Assembly: GCF_022059845.1 (NCBI RefSeq)
Contig: NZ_CP091853.1
Coordinates: 124,001 to 188,000, forward strand
Direction: 5' to 3'
Origin: Terrirubrum flagellatum
Lineage (GTDB): Bacteria > Pseudomonadota > Alphaproteobacteria > Rhizobiales > Beijerinckiaceae
Length of the DNA stretch: 64,000 bases
The position numbers and the translations under genes are program-made. Positions within the stretch are counted from its first letter, which is position 1. Every line of letters begins with the position of its first letter. Positions 29,500 to 38,589 of this stretch are shown piece after piece. The notes below the pieces were generated by a model. The model saw nothing but the letters and a program-made list of their open reading frames with translations. It searched no databases and had not been told where the DNA came from.

Positions 29500-30843
29500 C
29501 TAAGCAACGGGCGCGTGCCGTCCGGCCTGCGTGAGGCGCGCGTCAAACACTGCGCCGACGACCCGCGCGAGCCCCCGCACCCCCTCGGAGATGCTGATGC
29601 GCGCGCCGGAGAGCGACGCCACGCCGTCACGCGCCAGCGCGGCTACGCTCTCAAGCTCGATCGAGAAAACCGAAAGATCGACGCCATGCATGTCGCAAAC
29701 CGCGCCAAGATCGACGCTGAGATCGCACATCAGTCGTTCAATGACGTCGCGGCGCAACCGATCCTCGTCGGTGAGCGCGACGCCCCTGGCTGTGGCGAGC
29801 CAGCCGGCTGCAAGAGCTTTCCTGTAAGCCGCCACCGACGAGACATTCTGAGCATATCCCTGCGGCAGACTCGATATGGCTGACGCGCCCAGGCCAATGA
29901 GCGCTGGCGCCTCATCGGTGGTGAACCCCTGGAAATTCCGTCGCAACCGACTACCTCGCGACGCCAGCGGGTCATCCGGCTTCGCGAAATGATCAAAGCC
30001 GATCCGCACATAGCCCGCCCCAACGAAAACTGACGCCGCCTCCTCGAACTGGCGACGGCGTTCGCCTGCTCCCGGCAGGGACTCCTCCGGCAGAAGCGCC
30101 TGATGTCGCTTCATCCATGGCACATGCGCATAACCGAACAGCGCGATTCTGTCAGGATCAAGCGTGAGCGCCGCGATCGCCGACTCCGTCGTGTCGCGAA
30201 CCGTCTGATGCGGAAGACCATACATGAGATCAACATTAAAGCGCGCGACGCCTGCGGCGCGCAGCCATTCGACGACGCGCTGGGTGTCCGCCAACGACTG
30301 AACGCGGCGGACGGCGCGCTGAACCGCCGGCGCGAAACTCTGGACGCCGATGCTGGCGCGCGTCACCCCCGCTTGTCCCAACGCTTCGGCACGATCACGA
30401 GTAAAAGTACGAGGGTCGATCTCGATGGCGGTCTCGGCGTCAACCGCGAATCGAAATGTTTTCCGCAATGCATCGGTTAAAGTCAGGAAATCTTCCGGCC
30501 GCAGGATGGTCGGGGAGCCTCCTCCCCAATGAAGGCTCTGGATCTCCAACGCATCGCCGACATGCTGGCCAACCTTCGAGATCTCCGTCGCCAGCAGTTC
30601 TCGATATTGACTGACGGACTCATAGCGATGCGCCACATTGGTGTGGCAGCCGCAATAAAGGCAGAGCTCGTTGCAGAATGGAATATGGATGTAAAGCGAG
30701 CCGCTGATTCCGGCGGGGAGCTCTTCAAGCCATCGCCGATAGACATTGGAATCCACTTCCACGCCGAAATGTGGCGCGGTTGGATAGCTGGTGTAACGCG
30801 GGAGCCGTCGCGCTTCGTACTTTGCGAGGATATCTTCGTTCAT
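29500..30843 (-). CDS. hemN: Oxygen-independent coproporphyrinogen III dehydrogenase (radical SAM)
   Basis: 447 residues from ATG 30843 (MNEDILAKYEARRLPRYTSYPTAPHF, the usual HemN N-terminus). A TTG at 30891 overlapping the upstream stop is an alternative. The radical-SAM cluster motif is CNELCLYCGC (C-x3-C-x2-C plus an extra Cys). GGGSPT follows, and the C-terminal HemN domain ends the protein. The enzyme makes protoporphyrinogen IX without O2, supplying heme when cells are microaerobic, which fits the neighbouring cbb3 oxidase genes. It is probably co-transcribed with the gene at 30888-31352, whose promoter carries a perfect FNR box. Confidence 0.95.
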   Translation of the reverse strand: MNEDILAKYEARRLPRYTSYPTAPHFGVEVDSNVYRRWLEELPAGISGSLYIHIPFCNELCLYCGCHTNVAHRYESVSQYRELLATEISKVGQHVGDALEIQSLHWGGGSPTILRPEDFLTLTDALRKTFRFAVDAETAIEIDPRTFTRDRAEALGQAGVTRASIGVQSFAPAVQRAVRRVQSLADTQRVVEWLRAAGVARFNVDLMYGLPHQTVRDTTESAIAALTLDPDRIALFGYAHVPWMKRHQALLPEESLPGAGERRRQFEEAASVFVGAGYVRIGFDHFAKPDDPLASRGSRLRRNFQGFTTDEAPALIGLGASAISSLPQGYAQNVSSVAAYRKALAAGWLATARGVALTDEDRLRRDVIERLMCDLSVDLGAVCDMHGVDLSVFSIELESVAALARDGVASLSGARISISEGVRGLARVVGAVFDARLTQAGRHAPVA

Positions 30844-30887
30844 CGACAATTCGTGCCGGATTCGCCTCGCGGACGGATTGATGCAGC

Positions 30888-31352
30888 TCAAACGGCTGCA
30901 ACCATCGGCGAGGTGCGGAGAAGAACAACAGCGCCGATCCGGAAGCCGGAACCTTGGATCTCCCGATAGTCATCGAGCGAAATGCCCTCGACCGAAGCAT
31001 CAATCGCAATTGTGGAGCTTCCGAGGTCAGTGGCGAGCCCTTCCGCATAGGAGATCACGGCGCGTGGGAGAACGCCTCCCGGCAGCCTCCCCATCACAAG
31101 ATCGGTGAGGCGCAGCAGCAAGCCATGGGCCATGTCCTCGGTAAGCCGGTAGGCGAATACCGCGTGGATATAACGGCGTCGATCTTCAATTGCGACGATG
31201 CCGCCTCGATGGCGCGGCTCTTTCGTGGCCTGCCGCACGAAGCGTTCCCACAGCTTCATGGTCATGTCGGGATGGAACATGTTGATGAGCGGATAGGCGA
31301 GCTTCGCCCTGTTCGGCGACAATGATCTCGGCTGATAGAAATCTTCGACCAT
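30888..31352 (-). CDS. Conserved-looking hypothetical protein upstream of hemN
   Basis: 154 residues from ATG 31352, preceded by GGAAAG at about 8 nt. A GTG at 31385 would add 11 residues. It is a soluble alpha/beta protein with no known motif. Segments such as GGIVAIEDRRRYIHAVFAYRL and AIDASVEGISLDDYREIQ loosely recall an acetyltransferase-like or sensory fold, but I cannot assign a family. Its stop overlaps the possible TTG start of hemN, indicating one operon. A perfect FNR box (31401-31414) lies 48 bp upstream and is shared with the divergent fnrL gene. A role in anaerobic heme or respiratory adaptation is inferred from context only. Confidence 0.7.
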   Translation of the reverse strand: MVEDFYQPRSLSPNRAKLAYPLINMFHPDMTMKLWERFVRQATKEPRHRGGIVAIEDRRRYIHAVFAYRLTEDMAHGLLLRLTDLVMGRLPGGVLPRAVISYAEGLATDLGSSTIAIDASVEGISLDDYREIQGSGFRIGAVVLLRTSPMVAAV

Positions 31353-31400
31353 GCCAGCGCTTTCCGATCGGAAGATTTGCCGCACAGCCGCCGCCGGACA

Positions 31401-31414
31401 TTGATCGCGATCAA
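31401..31414. promoter_or_regulatory. Perfect FNR/FixK box between divergent fnrL and hemN operon
   Basis: TTGATCGCGATCAA is a perfect palindrome matching TTGAT-N4-ATCAA. It lies 55 bp before the fnrL ATG and 48 bp before the ATG of the minus-strand gene leading into hemN, so it could serve autoregulation of fnrL and activation of the hemN operon. Confidence 0.9.
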
Positions 31415-31469
31415 ATCGAGCGAACCGCAGCGCCCTATATTTGTGGATGTCGTTGGAGAATCTTCAATT

Positions 31470-32186
31470 ATGTCTCTCATCGATCGCTGCGGCGGACTCG
31501 GGCGGGAGCCGTTCTGTGAACGATGCCAGACGCGATCGATCGCCGTATGCGCCGCTTTGGACGCAGGGGGCTTGCGCGCTCTGGAAGCGTTGTCCCAGCA
31601 CGTTTCGTTTGCGGCGAAGGAAACGCTTTTCGTTCAGGGTGAGGCGGCGGACGCTGTCTACAGCCTGACGTCAGGCGTGGCGCGCCTTTACAAGATCATG
31701 CCTGACGGCCGTCGCCAGATCGTCGGCTTCGGATTGCCTGGCGATTTCCTCGGCCTGGCGATGCGCGACCGCTACGGTTTCTCCGTCGACGCCGTGACCG
31801 AGGTCTCGGCATGCCGCTTCGCCCGCGGCGCTTATTCAAACTTCGTAGATGACCACCCGACGCTGTTGCGCCGTCTGCATGAATTCGCCACCCACGAGCT
31901 TACGCTTGCGCAAGATCAGATGCTGCTGCTTGGCCGGCGCAACGCCGAAGAGAAGCTCGCCTCCTTCCTGATCTCCATGCGCGAGCGCTGGGCAAAGCTC
32001 GGCGAGCCCTCGATTACAGTCGAGTTGCCAATGAGCCGGCAGGATATCGCTGATTTTCTCGGACTGACGATCGAAACTGTGAGCCGCACCTTCACCAAAC
32101 TCGCCAAGCGAAAGATCATCGCGGTTGTGCCGGGCGGCGTGCGGCTGGTCAATCTTGCTCATCTCGAAACGATCGCCGCCGCCTGA
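31470..32186 (+). CDS. fnrL: FnrL-type oxygen-sensing Crp/Fnr regulator
   Basis: 238 residues from ATG 31470, with GGAGAA upstream. The N-terminus has CERCQTRSIAVC (C16, C19, C27), the Cys spacing of alphaproteobacterial FnrL proteins that ligate an O2-labile [4Fe-4S] cluster; a further Cys is in TEVSACRFA. A cyclic-nucleotide-binding-like beta-roll follows. The C-terminal helix-turn-helix (MSRQDIADFLGLTIETVSRT) carries the E-x-x-S-R recognition motif that reads TTGAT half-sites. It is convergent with the fixGHI-ccoS operon. Likely an activator of the boxes seen in this region, including its own promoter. Confidence 0.9.
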   Translation: MSLIDRCGGLGREPFCERCQTRSIAVCAALDAGGLRALEALSQHVSFAAKETLFVQGEAADAVYSLTSGVARLYKIMPDGRRQIVGFGLPGDFLGLAMRDRYGFSVDAVTEVSACRFARGAYSNFVDDHPTLLRRLHEFATHELTLAQDQMLLLGRRNAEEKLASFLISMRERWAKLGEPSITVELPMSRQDIADFLGLTIETVSRTFTKLAKRKIIAVVPGGVRLVNLAHLETIAAA

Positions 32187-32206
32187 CCAGAATCTACGCC
32201 CGGCGA

Positions 32207-32344
32207 TCAGTCGTCGGCCAGCATGCGGTGTTCCGCGCCCTCCATATCGTCATACTGTCCGGCGCGCAGCGCCCAGAGGAAGGCGCAAAGCCCTGTCAGC
32301 CCAAGACCGAGCGCAACGGGAATGACAAAGATCAGGACTTCCAT
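32207..32344 (-). CDS. ccoS: cbb3 oxidase maturation protein CcoS/FixS
   Basis: 45 residues (MEVLIFVIPVALGLG..., ending HRMLADD). There is a single N-terminal transmembrane helix, followed by the family-typical short W-x-L-x-x-G-Q-Y-D-D-x-E-G segment. It starts 9 nt after the fixI stop, as the last gene of fixGHIS. CcoS is needed to insert heme and copper cofactors into CcoN. Confidence 0.9.
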   Translation of the reverse strand: MEVLIFVIPVALGLGLTGLCAFLWALRAGQYDDMEGAEHRMLADD

Positions 32345-32353
32345 CGCGCGGCC

Positions 32354-34681
32354 TCAGGCGAATTTCGGATTTGTTTTCACCGCCGCCGCCGCGGCGTCGG
32401 CGCCGCGATCGTGGCGTGATAAAGGGACGGCCCGCGCCCTGAGCGCGTTCGCCGTGACCAGCAGCGACGAGCTCGACATGGCGAGCGCCGCGATCAGCGG
32501 AGTCAGAAGCCCGACGGCGGCAAGCGGAATCGCAGCGAGATTGTAAAGCCCCGAAAGCCAGAGATTTTGCATCATCAGCCGCCTCGCCTTTCGGCTCTCG
32601 GCGAGAACGGCGAGAACCGGCGCCAGACGGCGTCCCATGAACAGCGCGTCGGCTGCAGCCTGGCTGACATGAGCCGCCGATGTGGGAGAGAGGGACGCCG
32701 TCGCGGCGGCGAGCGCCGGCGCGTCATTGAGCCCGTCGCCAACCATCAAGACCTTTCGTCCGTCGCGCGTCAGGGATTCGACGCGCGCGATCTTGTCCGC
32801 GGGCGTGAGTTCCGCGCTCCATTCGTCAACGCCAAGTTGGCGCGCGATCGCAGCGACGGCTGCGGCGCGGTCGCCTGAAAGAATGACGACGCGAAGCCCT
32901 TGCCGGTGCAGCGCAGACACAACCTCCGACGCGTCCGACCGCAGCGCCTGGCGAACCAAGAACACCGCAGGCGGCTCATCGCCTCGCCGATAGCAGATCG
33001 CAGACGCCTCCGGATCATTCGCCAGCGCGCGCGCAGCTTCGACTTGCGCGTTGCAGAATGAGGGAGAGCCGAGCTTCACCTCGACGCTATCCAGCCGCGC
33101 GCGCACGCCAAGGCCAGCCGCTTCCTGCGCGCCAGCGACTGGCGCCTGCGCCCTTGCAAAGGCTGCAAGGGCGCCCGCCATGGGATGGCGGCTCGACAAA
33201 GCAAGACGCGCCGCCTGCGCGAGATCCCGCTCCGCGAACAGACCGCCCGCGAGCGCAGGCTCAGGCAGCGTGAGGGTGCCCGTCTTGTCGAACACAACAG
33301 TGTCGATTCCGGAAAATCGTTCGAGCGCCCCGCCGCTGTTGAGCAGCACGCCCTCGCGGAATAGCGCGCCCGTCGCGACCACCTGAACCGCTGGAATCGC
33401 CAGGCCGAAGGCGCAAGGGCAAGTCACAATCAGGACCGCGACAGCGTTCAGCAACGCCGTATGCCATCCGCCGCCAACAAAAAGCCAGCCCACAAGGGTC
33501 GCCGCTGCGACAATATGAACGAGCGGCGCATAATAGCGCGCCGCCCGATCAGCGAGCTGAGTGAAGCGCGATCTGCCCTCAAGCGCGCCGCTAACCAGTT
33601 TCTCGACCTTGTCGAGCAGCGTGCCCTCCGCGACCGCCGACACCCGGATCGTCAAGGCGCCGTCGCCATTGAGAGAGCCGGCGTAGATCTGATCGCCTCG
33701 TCTCGCTGAGGCCGGCGCGGTCTCGCCGGTCGCCAGACTCTGATCGATTTCGGACGCGCCCTCCTCGACGCAGCCATCCACCGCGACCCGCTCGCCGGGT
33801 CGGACGAGCACGCGATCGCCTGGCCTCACGTCTGACACAGGCACGTCGCGGATCGATCCGTCGTCGAAGATCCGGCTTGCGGTCTCGCTGCGCAGAGCGG
33901 CGAGATTTTCGGCGAACGCTTTCGTCCTGCGGCGCATCGCCTGATCGAACGCGCGCCCAATAAGCAAAAAGAACAGCAGCATGATCGCGCTGTCGAAATA
34001 GGCGTGCTCGGCGTGTCTCGCCGTCTCGATCAGCGAGACCGCCAGCGCCAGCACGACGCCGAGCGTGATCGGAAAATCCATGGTGATTCGACCGCCGCGC
34101 AGCCCCTTGATCGCGCCCTCATAGAAGATGCGACCCGCATAGGCCGACGCGGGCAGCGCGATGGCGGCCTCGATCCAGTGAAAGAAATCGCGCGTCTCTG
34201 GCGTCATGTCCGAAACATTCCCGGCCCATACCGAGACCGCAAGCAGCATGACGTTCATCGAAGCGAAGCCCGCGACAGCCAGCGCGCGGACGAGGCGCTT
34301 CATTTCCGCTTCTTGGGCGCTATCGACCACGCGTCGATCGAAGGGATAGGCTCTGTATCCCATTTCATCGAGGCGCTGGATGAAGCTGTCGACGGCGGAC
34401 GCATCTCCACGCCAAACGATCGCCAGACGCCGGTCCGTGAAGTTCAACCGCGCTGAAGCGACGCCGGGCATGGCGTTCAGCTCCCTCTCGATAGCAGTCA
34501 GACAGCCGGCGCAATGCACGCCCTCGACCGCGAGGCTGGCGCGCTTTGCGCCATCGCCGTCTGTCTCGACATAGGCCGAGCGATCGCGCTTCAGGCTCGG
34601 CCGGGCATTGGCTTCACGCCACGAGGCGTGAGCCTGAACATAGGACAGCGCAAGATCAGAGCAGCACATCGGCCGGCTCAC
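32354..34681 (-). CDS. fixI: Copper-transporting P1B-type ATPase CcoI/FixI
   Basis: 775 residues from GTG 34681, whose GTGA overlaps the fixH stop. An N-terminal heavy-metal-associated domain has GVHCAGC. Membrane helices follow. The CPC metal site is in VTCPCAFGLAIP, the phosphorylation Asp in DKTGTLT and the hinge motif in MVGDGLNDAPAL. FixI/CtpA-type pumps deliver copper across the inner membrane for the CuB site of cbb3 oxidase rather than giving copper resistance. It lies in the fixGHI-ccoS operon, translationally coupled to fixH. Confidence 0.95.
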   Translation of the reverse strand: MSRPMCCSDLALSYVQAHASWREANARPSLKRDRSAYVETDGDGAKRASLAVEGVHCAGCLTAIERELNAMPGVASARLNFTDRRLAIVWRGDASAVDSFIQRLDEMGYRAYPFDRRVVDSAQEAEMKRLVRALAVAGFASMNVMLLAVSVWAGNVSDMTPETRDFFHWIEAAIALPASAYAGRIFYEGAIKGLRGGRITMDFPITLGVVLALAVSLIETARHAEHAYFDSAIMLLFFLLIGRAFDQAMRRRTKAFAENLAALRSETASRIFDDGSIRDVPVSDVRPGDRVLVRPGERVAVDGCVEEGASEIDQSLATGETAPASARRGDQIYAGSLNGDGALTIRVSAVAEGTLLDKVEKLVSGALEGRSRFTQLADRAARYYAPLVHIVAAATLVGWLFVGGGWHTALLNAVAVLIVTCPCAFGLAIPAVQVVATGALFREGVLLNSGGALERFSGIDTVVFDKTGTLTLPEPALAGGLFAERDLAQAARLALSSRHPMAGALAAFARAQAPVAGAQEAAGLGVRARLDSVEVKLGSPSFCNAQVEAARALANDPEASAICYRRGDEPPAVFLVRQALRSDASEVVSALHRQGLRVVILSGDRAAAVAAIARQLGVDEWSAELTPADKIARVESLTRDGRKVLMVGDGLNDAPALAAATASLSPTSAAHVSQAAADALFMGRRLAPVLAVLAESRKARRLMMQNLWLSGLYNLAAIPLAAVGLLTPLIAALAMSSSSLLVTANALRARAVPLSRHDRGADAAAAAVKTNPKFA

Positions 34682-35175
34682 GGCAGCAAGAAGCGATAGA
34701 TGCGACGGAATTGTCGCTCATCGCCATCGAGCACATCGACAATGACGTCCCATTGCCCGCTGGCGACCGCCGGCCAGCTCGCGCCGTAGCGGCCATCCGC
34801 ATCTTCCTGCAGTGTGGCGGAGACATCCTCGCGCTGGGCGGTCGGCCGGTGAAGGCTTGCAACGACGTTTCGCCGAGAGAGCGGCGCGCCATCGCGATCC
34901 TGAACGCGAACGACGATTTTCGCGCCCCGGCCGATGCGCAACACTTCGGTCATGAGCGACCAACCGCGCTCGTTTTGCGCGCGCGCCTGCGCAGCCTCGC
35001 TGTTGAAGAGCTGCCCCGCTCGATAGGCGCTGCTCGTTTCCGCGCCCGACCAGCTGTGTATCGCGAGATAGATAAGCGCTCCGTTGACCGCGGCGATCAC
35101 GCCGAAAAAGCCGGTTAGTATGAGAAGCACGGCGCGGCCGGTGAGGCGGCGGGGGCGTTCGTCTGCGAGGATCAT
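34678..35175 (-). CDS. fixH: FixH family cbb3 assembly protein
   Basis: 165 residues from ATG 35175 (TTG 35181 overlaps the fixG stop and is possible). One N-terminal transmembrane helix (AVLLILTGFFGVIAAVNGAL) precedes a periplasmic beta-rich domain with FixH-typical SWSGAETSSAYRAGQ and SGQWDVIVDV. FixH is required for cbb3 oxidase assembly, probably with FixI in copper supply. It is packed between fixG and fixI with 4-nt-type overlaps. Confidence 0.93.
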   Translation of the reverse strand: MILADERPRRLTGRAVLLILTGFFGVIAAVNGALIYLAIHSWSGAETSSAYRAGQLFNSEAAQARAQNERGWSLMTEVLRIGRGAKIVVRVQDRDGAPLSRRNVVASLHRPTAQREDVSATLQEDADGRYGASWPAVASGQWDVIVDVLDGDERQFRRIYRFLLP

Positions 35176-35177
35176 GG

Positions 35178-36617
35178 TCAAGGCGCCCTGAAGAAGTCGT
35201 GGGCCGAGGCGGACTCTCCTGAAGCCACGTCAACAATGCGGAACAGGATCGGTTGTGATTTTTCCGGCCGCGCGCCTCTCGGTGAGAAGAGCAGCGCTCG
35301 CAATTCTTTGGTGTCGTCCGACTCGACAGGGATTGCGTCGCCGTCTGTCACGCCGACGATCTCAAGCCGCGCGCCTGAAAGGCCTTCGACGCTTATCCGG
35401 AACCGGCGGGCGTACGAACGCTTGTTCAGAATCCGCAGTGTGTAACCGTTGCGAATCGATCCGTCGCTTAGTTGGACGTGAAGCGGATTTCGGTCGTGCA
35501 ATGCGCTCAGCCCGGTGAAGCTGCGCATGGACAAGGCCGCCAGAATTCCCAATCCGACGCCGAGGACCAGCAGGCCGTAAAGAATCGTGCGCGCGCGCAC
35601 GATGCGATATTGGGGCGCGAGCCCCTCGCTCCGGCGCTGGCAATTCTCGTCGGTGTCATAGCCGATCAAGGCCGTCGGCCGGCGCAGCTTCGACATTACA
35701 TTGTCGCAGGCGTCGATGCAGAGACCGCACTGGATGCAGCCGAGCTGCAGCCCTTCGCGAATGTCAACGCCGGTCGGGCAGACGACGACGCACTGATTGC
35801 AATCGACGCAATCGCCCGCGAGCTCGCCTGCCGCCCGCAGGGCCGAGTTCTTCTTCGCGGATCCACGAGGTTCGCCTCGATCATACCGATAGGTGACCGC
35901 AAGCGAGTGCTTATCCGTCAGCGCGCCCTGTATGCGCGGCCAAGGGCACATGAAGGTGCAGACCTGCTCGCGCATCCAGCCCGCAAGGGCATAGGTCGTG
36001 AAGGTCAGGACGCCGATCGAAGCATATGCGGCCAGCGGCGCCTGGAATGTCGCGAGATCAAGAATGAGGGTGGGCGCGTCCGCGAAATAGAGAACCCAGG
36101 CGCCTCCCGTCCACCAGGCTATCGCAAGCCAGAGAACGTGCTTCGTCGCCCGTCTGACGACTTTCTCGGCCGACCAGGGAGCGGCGTCGAGTTTGATGCG
36201 ATCGCGCCGATCCCCCTCGATGAGCCGTTCGACGGCGAGGAAGAGATCTGTCCAGACTGTCTGGGGGCAGAGATAACCGCACCAGACGCGGCCGGCGACC
36301 GCGTTCATCAGGAAGAGCGTGAACGCCGCAAGGATCAGCAGGCCGGCGAAAACATAGATGTCCTGCGGCCAGAGCTCGATGAAGAAGAAGTAGAATCGGC
36401 TCTTGGCGAGCTCGACGAGCACGGCCTGCGACGGTTCGTGCGGCCCGCGGTCCCAGCGAACGAAAGGCAGCAGGTAATAGACGCCGAGTGTAACGACGAG
36501 GACGATCCATTTGATAGAGCGCAGCCGGCCTTGCACCGCGGCCGGCTGAACCTTCTTGCGCGCCTCGTAGAGCGGCGCATCGAGCCCAGATGTCGGCGTT
36601 GCCTGCGAGGAAGACAT
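35178..36617 (-). CDS. ccoG: CcoG/FixG membrane ferredoxin, cbb3 assembly
   Basis: 479 residues, first gene of fixGHI-ccoS. The N-terminal half has several transmembrane helices with the NapH-like motif CGYLCPQTVW and a second CTFMCPWPR. Two ferredoxin-type [4Fe-4S] motifs follow (CVDCNQCVVVCP and CIQCGLCIDACD). After another helix comes a C-terminal Ig-like periplasmic domain. CcoG reduces Cu(II) to Cu(I) for cbb3 assembly. A FixK2-type box (36684-36697) lies 67 bp before the ATG. Confidence 0.95.
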   Translation of the reverse strand: MSSSQATPTSGLDAPLYEARKKVQPAAVQGRLRSIKWIVLVVTLGVYYLLPFVRWDRGPHEPSQAVLVELAKSRFYFFFIELWPQDIYVFAGLLILAAFTLFLMNAVAGRVWCGYLCPQTVWTDLFLAVERLIEGDRRDRIKLDAAPWSAEKVVRRATKHVLWLAIAWWTGGAWVLYFADAPTLILDLATFQAPLAAYASIGVLTFTTYALAGWMREQVCTFMCPWPRIQGALTDKHSLAVTYRYDRGEPRGSAKKNSALRAAGELAGDCVDCNQCVVVCPTGVDIREGLQLGCIQCGLCIDACDNVMSKLRRPTALIGYDTDENCQRRSEGLAPQYRIVRARTILYGLLVLGVGLGILAALSMRSFTGLSALHDRNPLHVQLSDGSIRNGYTLRILNKRSYARRFRISVEGLSGARLEIVGVTDGDAIPVESDDTKELRALLFSPRGARPEKSQPILFRIVDVASGESASAHDFFRAP

Positions 36618-36683
36618 GATGCGATTTGCTTGCCGGGCGCTCTCGAATTCAAACCCAAACTATCGTGGCGACGCGCAGCGGAC

Positions 36684-36697
36684 TTGATCTGGCGCAA
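36684..36697. promoter_or_regulatory. FixK-type box upstream of fixG
   Basis: TTGATCTGGCGCAA fits the FixK2 consensus TTGA-N6-GCAA described in Bradyrhizobium. It lies in the 150-bp gap between ccoP and fixG, 67 bp before the fixG start, so fixGHIS has its own promoter. Confidence 0.75.
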
Positions 36698-36767
36698 AGG
36701 CGGCGCGCCAACGTTCTTGTCGCACTTGACGCGCCCGCCGTCTTTTCTCAGGAATCCGTCGCGATCT

Positions 36768-37655
36768 CTATTTGCCGCCGCCGAGGGAATGGATGTAGAG
36801 CGCCAGCGATCGGATGGTCGTCGCATCCAGCCGCTCCTCCCAGGCCGGCATCACGCTCTTTCGACCGCCGACGATCGTCGCGATCACTTGCTCGGGTTTC
36901 GATCCGTACAGCCAGATCGCATCGGTCAGATCGGGCGCGCCGACCTCGCGATTCCCCTTCGCCTTCTCGCCGTGGCAGCTGGCGCAACTCTGGGCGTAGA
37001 TTTTCGCGCCATCCGCGAGATCAAGCTTCGGGTCAAACGCCTTGCCTGACAGCGACAACACATAATTGGCGACCGTCTCGATCTCCGTGCGTTTCAGGAG
37101 GCCGTCGCGGCCGCCGAACGCTGGCATCTCGCTCAGCCGCGTCTCCGAATGGGAGCTGCGTACGCCATAGCGGATCGTTCGTTCGATGTCGGCGAGAGTC
37201 CCTCCCCACAGCCAGTCGTCATCCTGCAGGTTCGGGTATCCGATCTGTCCTGTCGCCCCGGCGCCATGGCACGAAGCGCAGTTATCGCCGAACGCCGCCT
37301 TACCGATGGCGAGCGCGAGCTTCAGCATGTCGGGATTGTTTCTGACTTCCTCAAGCGACGCCTTGGCGAGGCCTTGCGCCTGGGCGTCGCGCTGCGATCG
37401 CACGGTCTGCATCTCCTCGATGATGGCGGCGCGCTGCGAAAATCCAAAGACGCCGCGGGTGTAATCTGAAACCAGCGGCCAGGCCGGATAGACGATCCAG
37501 TAACCGATCGACCAGACGATGGTCGCATAGAGAATGTACAGCCACCAGCGAGGCAGCGGATTGTTCAGCTCCTCGATGCCATCCCATTCATGCCCCGTGG
37601 TGTGCCGACCGGTGGCTTCGTCGATGCGAGCGACAGGTTTCGCAGCGTCCAGCAT
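36768..37655 (-). CDS. ccoP: cbb3 cytochrome c oxidase diheme subunit III
   Basis: 295 residues. An N-terminal transmembrane helix (WWLYILYATIVWSIGYWIVY) is followed by two c-type cytochrome domains, each with CASCH. Heme-ligand Met candidates lie in SEMPAFGG and SVMPAWEE. It passes electrons from cytochrome c or CcoO towards the oxidase core. It follows ccoQ in the ccoNOQP operon, 3 nt after the ccoQ stop. Confidence 0.96.
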   Translation of the reverse strand: MLDAAKPVARIDEATGRHTTGHEWDGIEELNNPLPRWWLYILYATIVWSIGYWIVYPAWPLVSDYTRGVFGFSQRAAIIEEMQTVRSQRDAQAQGLAKASLEEVRNNPDMLKLALAIGKAAFGDNCASCHGAGATGQIGYPNLQDDDWLWGGTLADIERTIRYGVRSSHSETRLSEMPAFGGRDGLLKRTEIETVANYVLSLSGKAFDPKLDLADGAKIYAQSCASCHGEKAKGNREVGAPDLTDAIWLYGSKPEQVIATIVGGRKSVMPAWEERLDATTIRSLALYIHSLGGGK

Positions 37656-37658
37656 GAG

Positions 37659-37808
37659 TCAATCCTCACCAAGGGGCAGACGGGACGCGCGCTCGAACGA
37701 AGCCCGGTTGCGTGGCCAGAGCGCATAGACGATCGCAGCCAGAAACAGGCCTACGAAATAGACGAGACCGCCTGTCTGCGCGAATTCCGCGAGAATATGA
37801 TAGGTCAC
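37659..37808 (-). CDS. ccoQ: cbb3 oxidase small subunit IV
   Basis: 49 residues with one transmembrane helix (GLVYFVGLFLAAIVYALWP) and the CcoQ-typical tail RNRASFERASRLPL. GTG 37808 is chosen because GAGG lies 8 nt upstream; GTG 37817 is an alternative. The gene overlaps neither neighbour but its ribosome site sits in the ccoO stop region, implying coupling. CcoQ stabilises the CcoNO-CcoP complex. Confidence 0.93.
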   Translation of the reverse strand: MTYHILAEFAQTGGLVYFVGLFLAAIVYALWPRNRASFERASRLPLGED

Positions 37809-37813
37809 GTCAG

Positions 37814-38560
37814 TCACCTCAGATTCTTCTTGTCTTCGTAGAGCTTGAAGTCGACGAGCGTTCCGAGCATCTGGAGATAGGCGACGAGCGCGTCCATTTC
37901 GGTGACTTTGCTCGCATCGCCGTCGAAATTGCGCATGACCGCTTTTGGATATCGCTTCTGGAACGCATCGGCGCCATCCGCATCCGGATTCGTCTGATCG
38001 ATGAGATCGCTGCGCGCCATCCTGATCATCTCGTCAGTGTAGGGCACGCCCACGGCGCGGTTCGCTCGCATGGCGTCTGCAATCGTCCTGTCGTCGAGCT
38101 CACGATCGAGCCATGGATAGGCCGGCATGATCGAGGTCGGCGCGACAGCGCGTGGATTGCGAAGATGGTCGCGATGCCATTCGTCGGAATATTTGCCTCC
38201 GACGCGCGCCAGATCGGGGCCGGTCCGCTTCGACCCCCACTGGAACGGGTGATCATATTTGCTTTCGGCCGCCAGCGAGAAATGGCCGTAGCGCTCGACC
38301 TCGTCGCGCATCGGCCGGATCATCTGGCTGTGGCAGAGATAGCAGCCTTCGCGGATATAGATGTTGCGCCCGGCAAGTTCGAGCGGCGTATAGGGCCGTA
38401 TCCCCTCGACTGTCTCGATCGTGCTCTTGAGGTAGAAGAGCGGCGCGATCTCGATCAGTCCTCCAATCGCGACGACGATGAGGATTCCGATCAGAAGAGG
38501 GATCGAGTTCTTCTCGAGAAACTCGTGACGATTCCAGAGAGTCGTTTTCGAGATCGCCAT
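37814..38560 (-). CDS. ccoO: cbb3 cytochrome c oxidase monoheme subunit II
   Basis: 248 residues. One N-terminal transmembrane helix ([20 protein letters not shown]) precedes a single c-type heme site CYLCHSQ and the conserved [14 protein letters not shown] and [17 protein letters not shown] segments. Distal ligand Met candidate: SIMPAYPWL. It carries electrons into the CcoN heme b/b3-CuB centre. It is 29 nt after ccoN. Confidence 0.97.
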   Translation of the reverse strand: MAISKTTLWNRHEFLEKNSIPLLIGILIVVAIGGLIEIAPLFYLKSTIETVEGIRPYTPLELAGRNIYIREGCYLCHSQMIRPMRDEVERYGHFSLAAESKYDHPFQWGSKRTGPDLARVGGKYSDEWHRDHLRNPRAVAPTSIMPAYPWLDRELDDRTIADAMRANRAVGVPYTDEMIRMARSDLIDQTNPDADGADAFQKRYPKAVMRNFDGDASKVTEMDALVAYLQMLGTLVDFKLYEDKKNLR

Positions 38561-38589
38561 GGCGCGTCTTTCGGTTCGGAGGAGCGGCG

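Noticed and set aside
35472-37049. 525-codon plus-strand ORF opposite fixG/ccoP (also 37712-38713, 40968-41888 minus)
   Set aside because: Antisense to well-identified cco/fix and kinase genes; no motifs.
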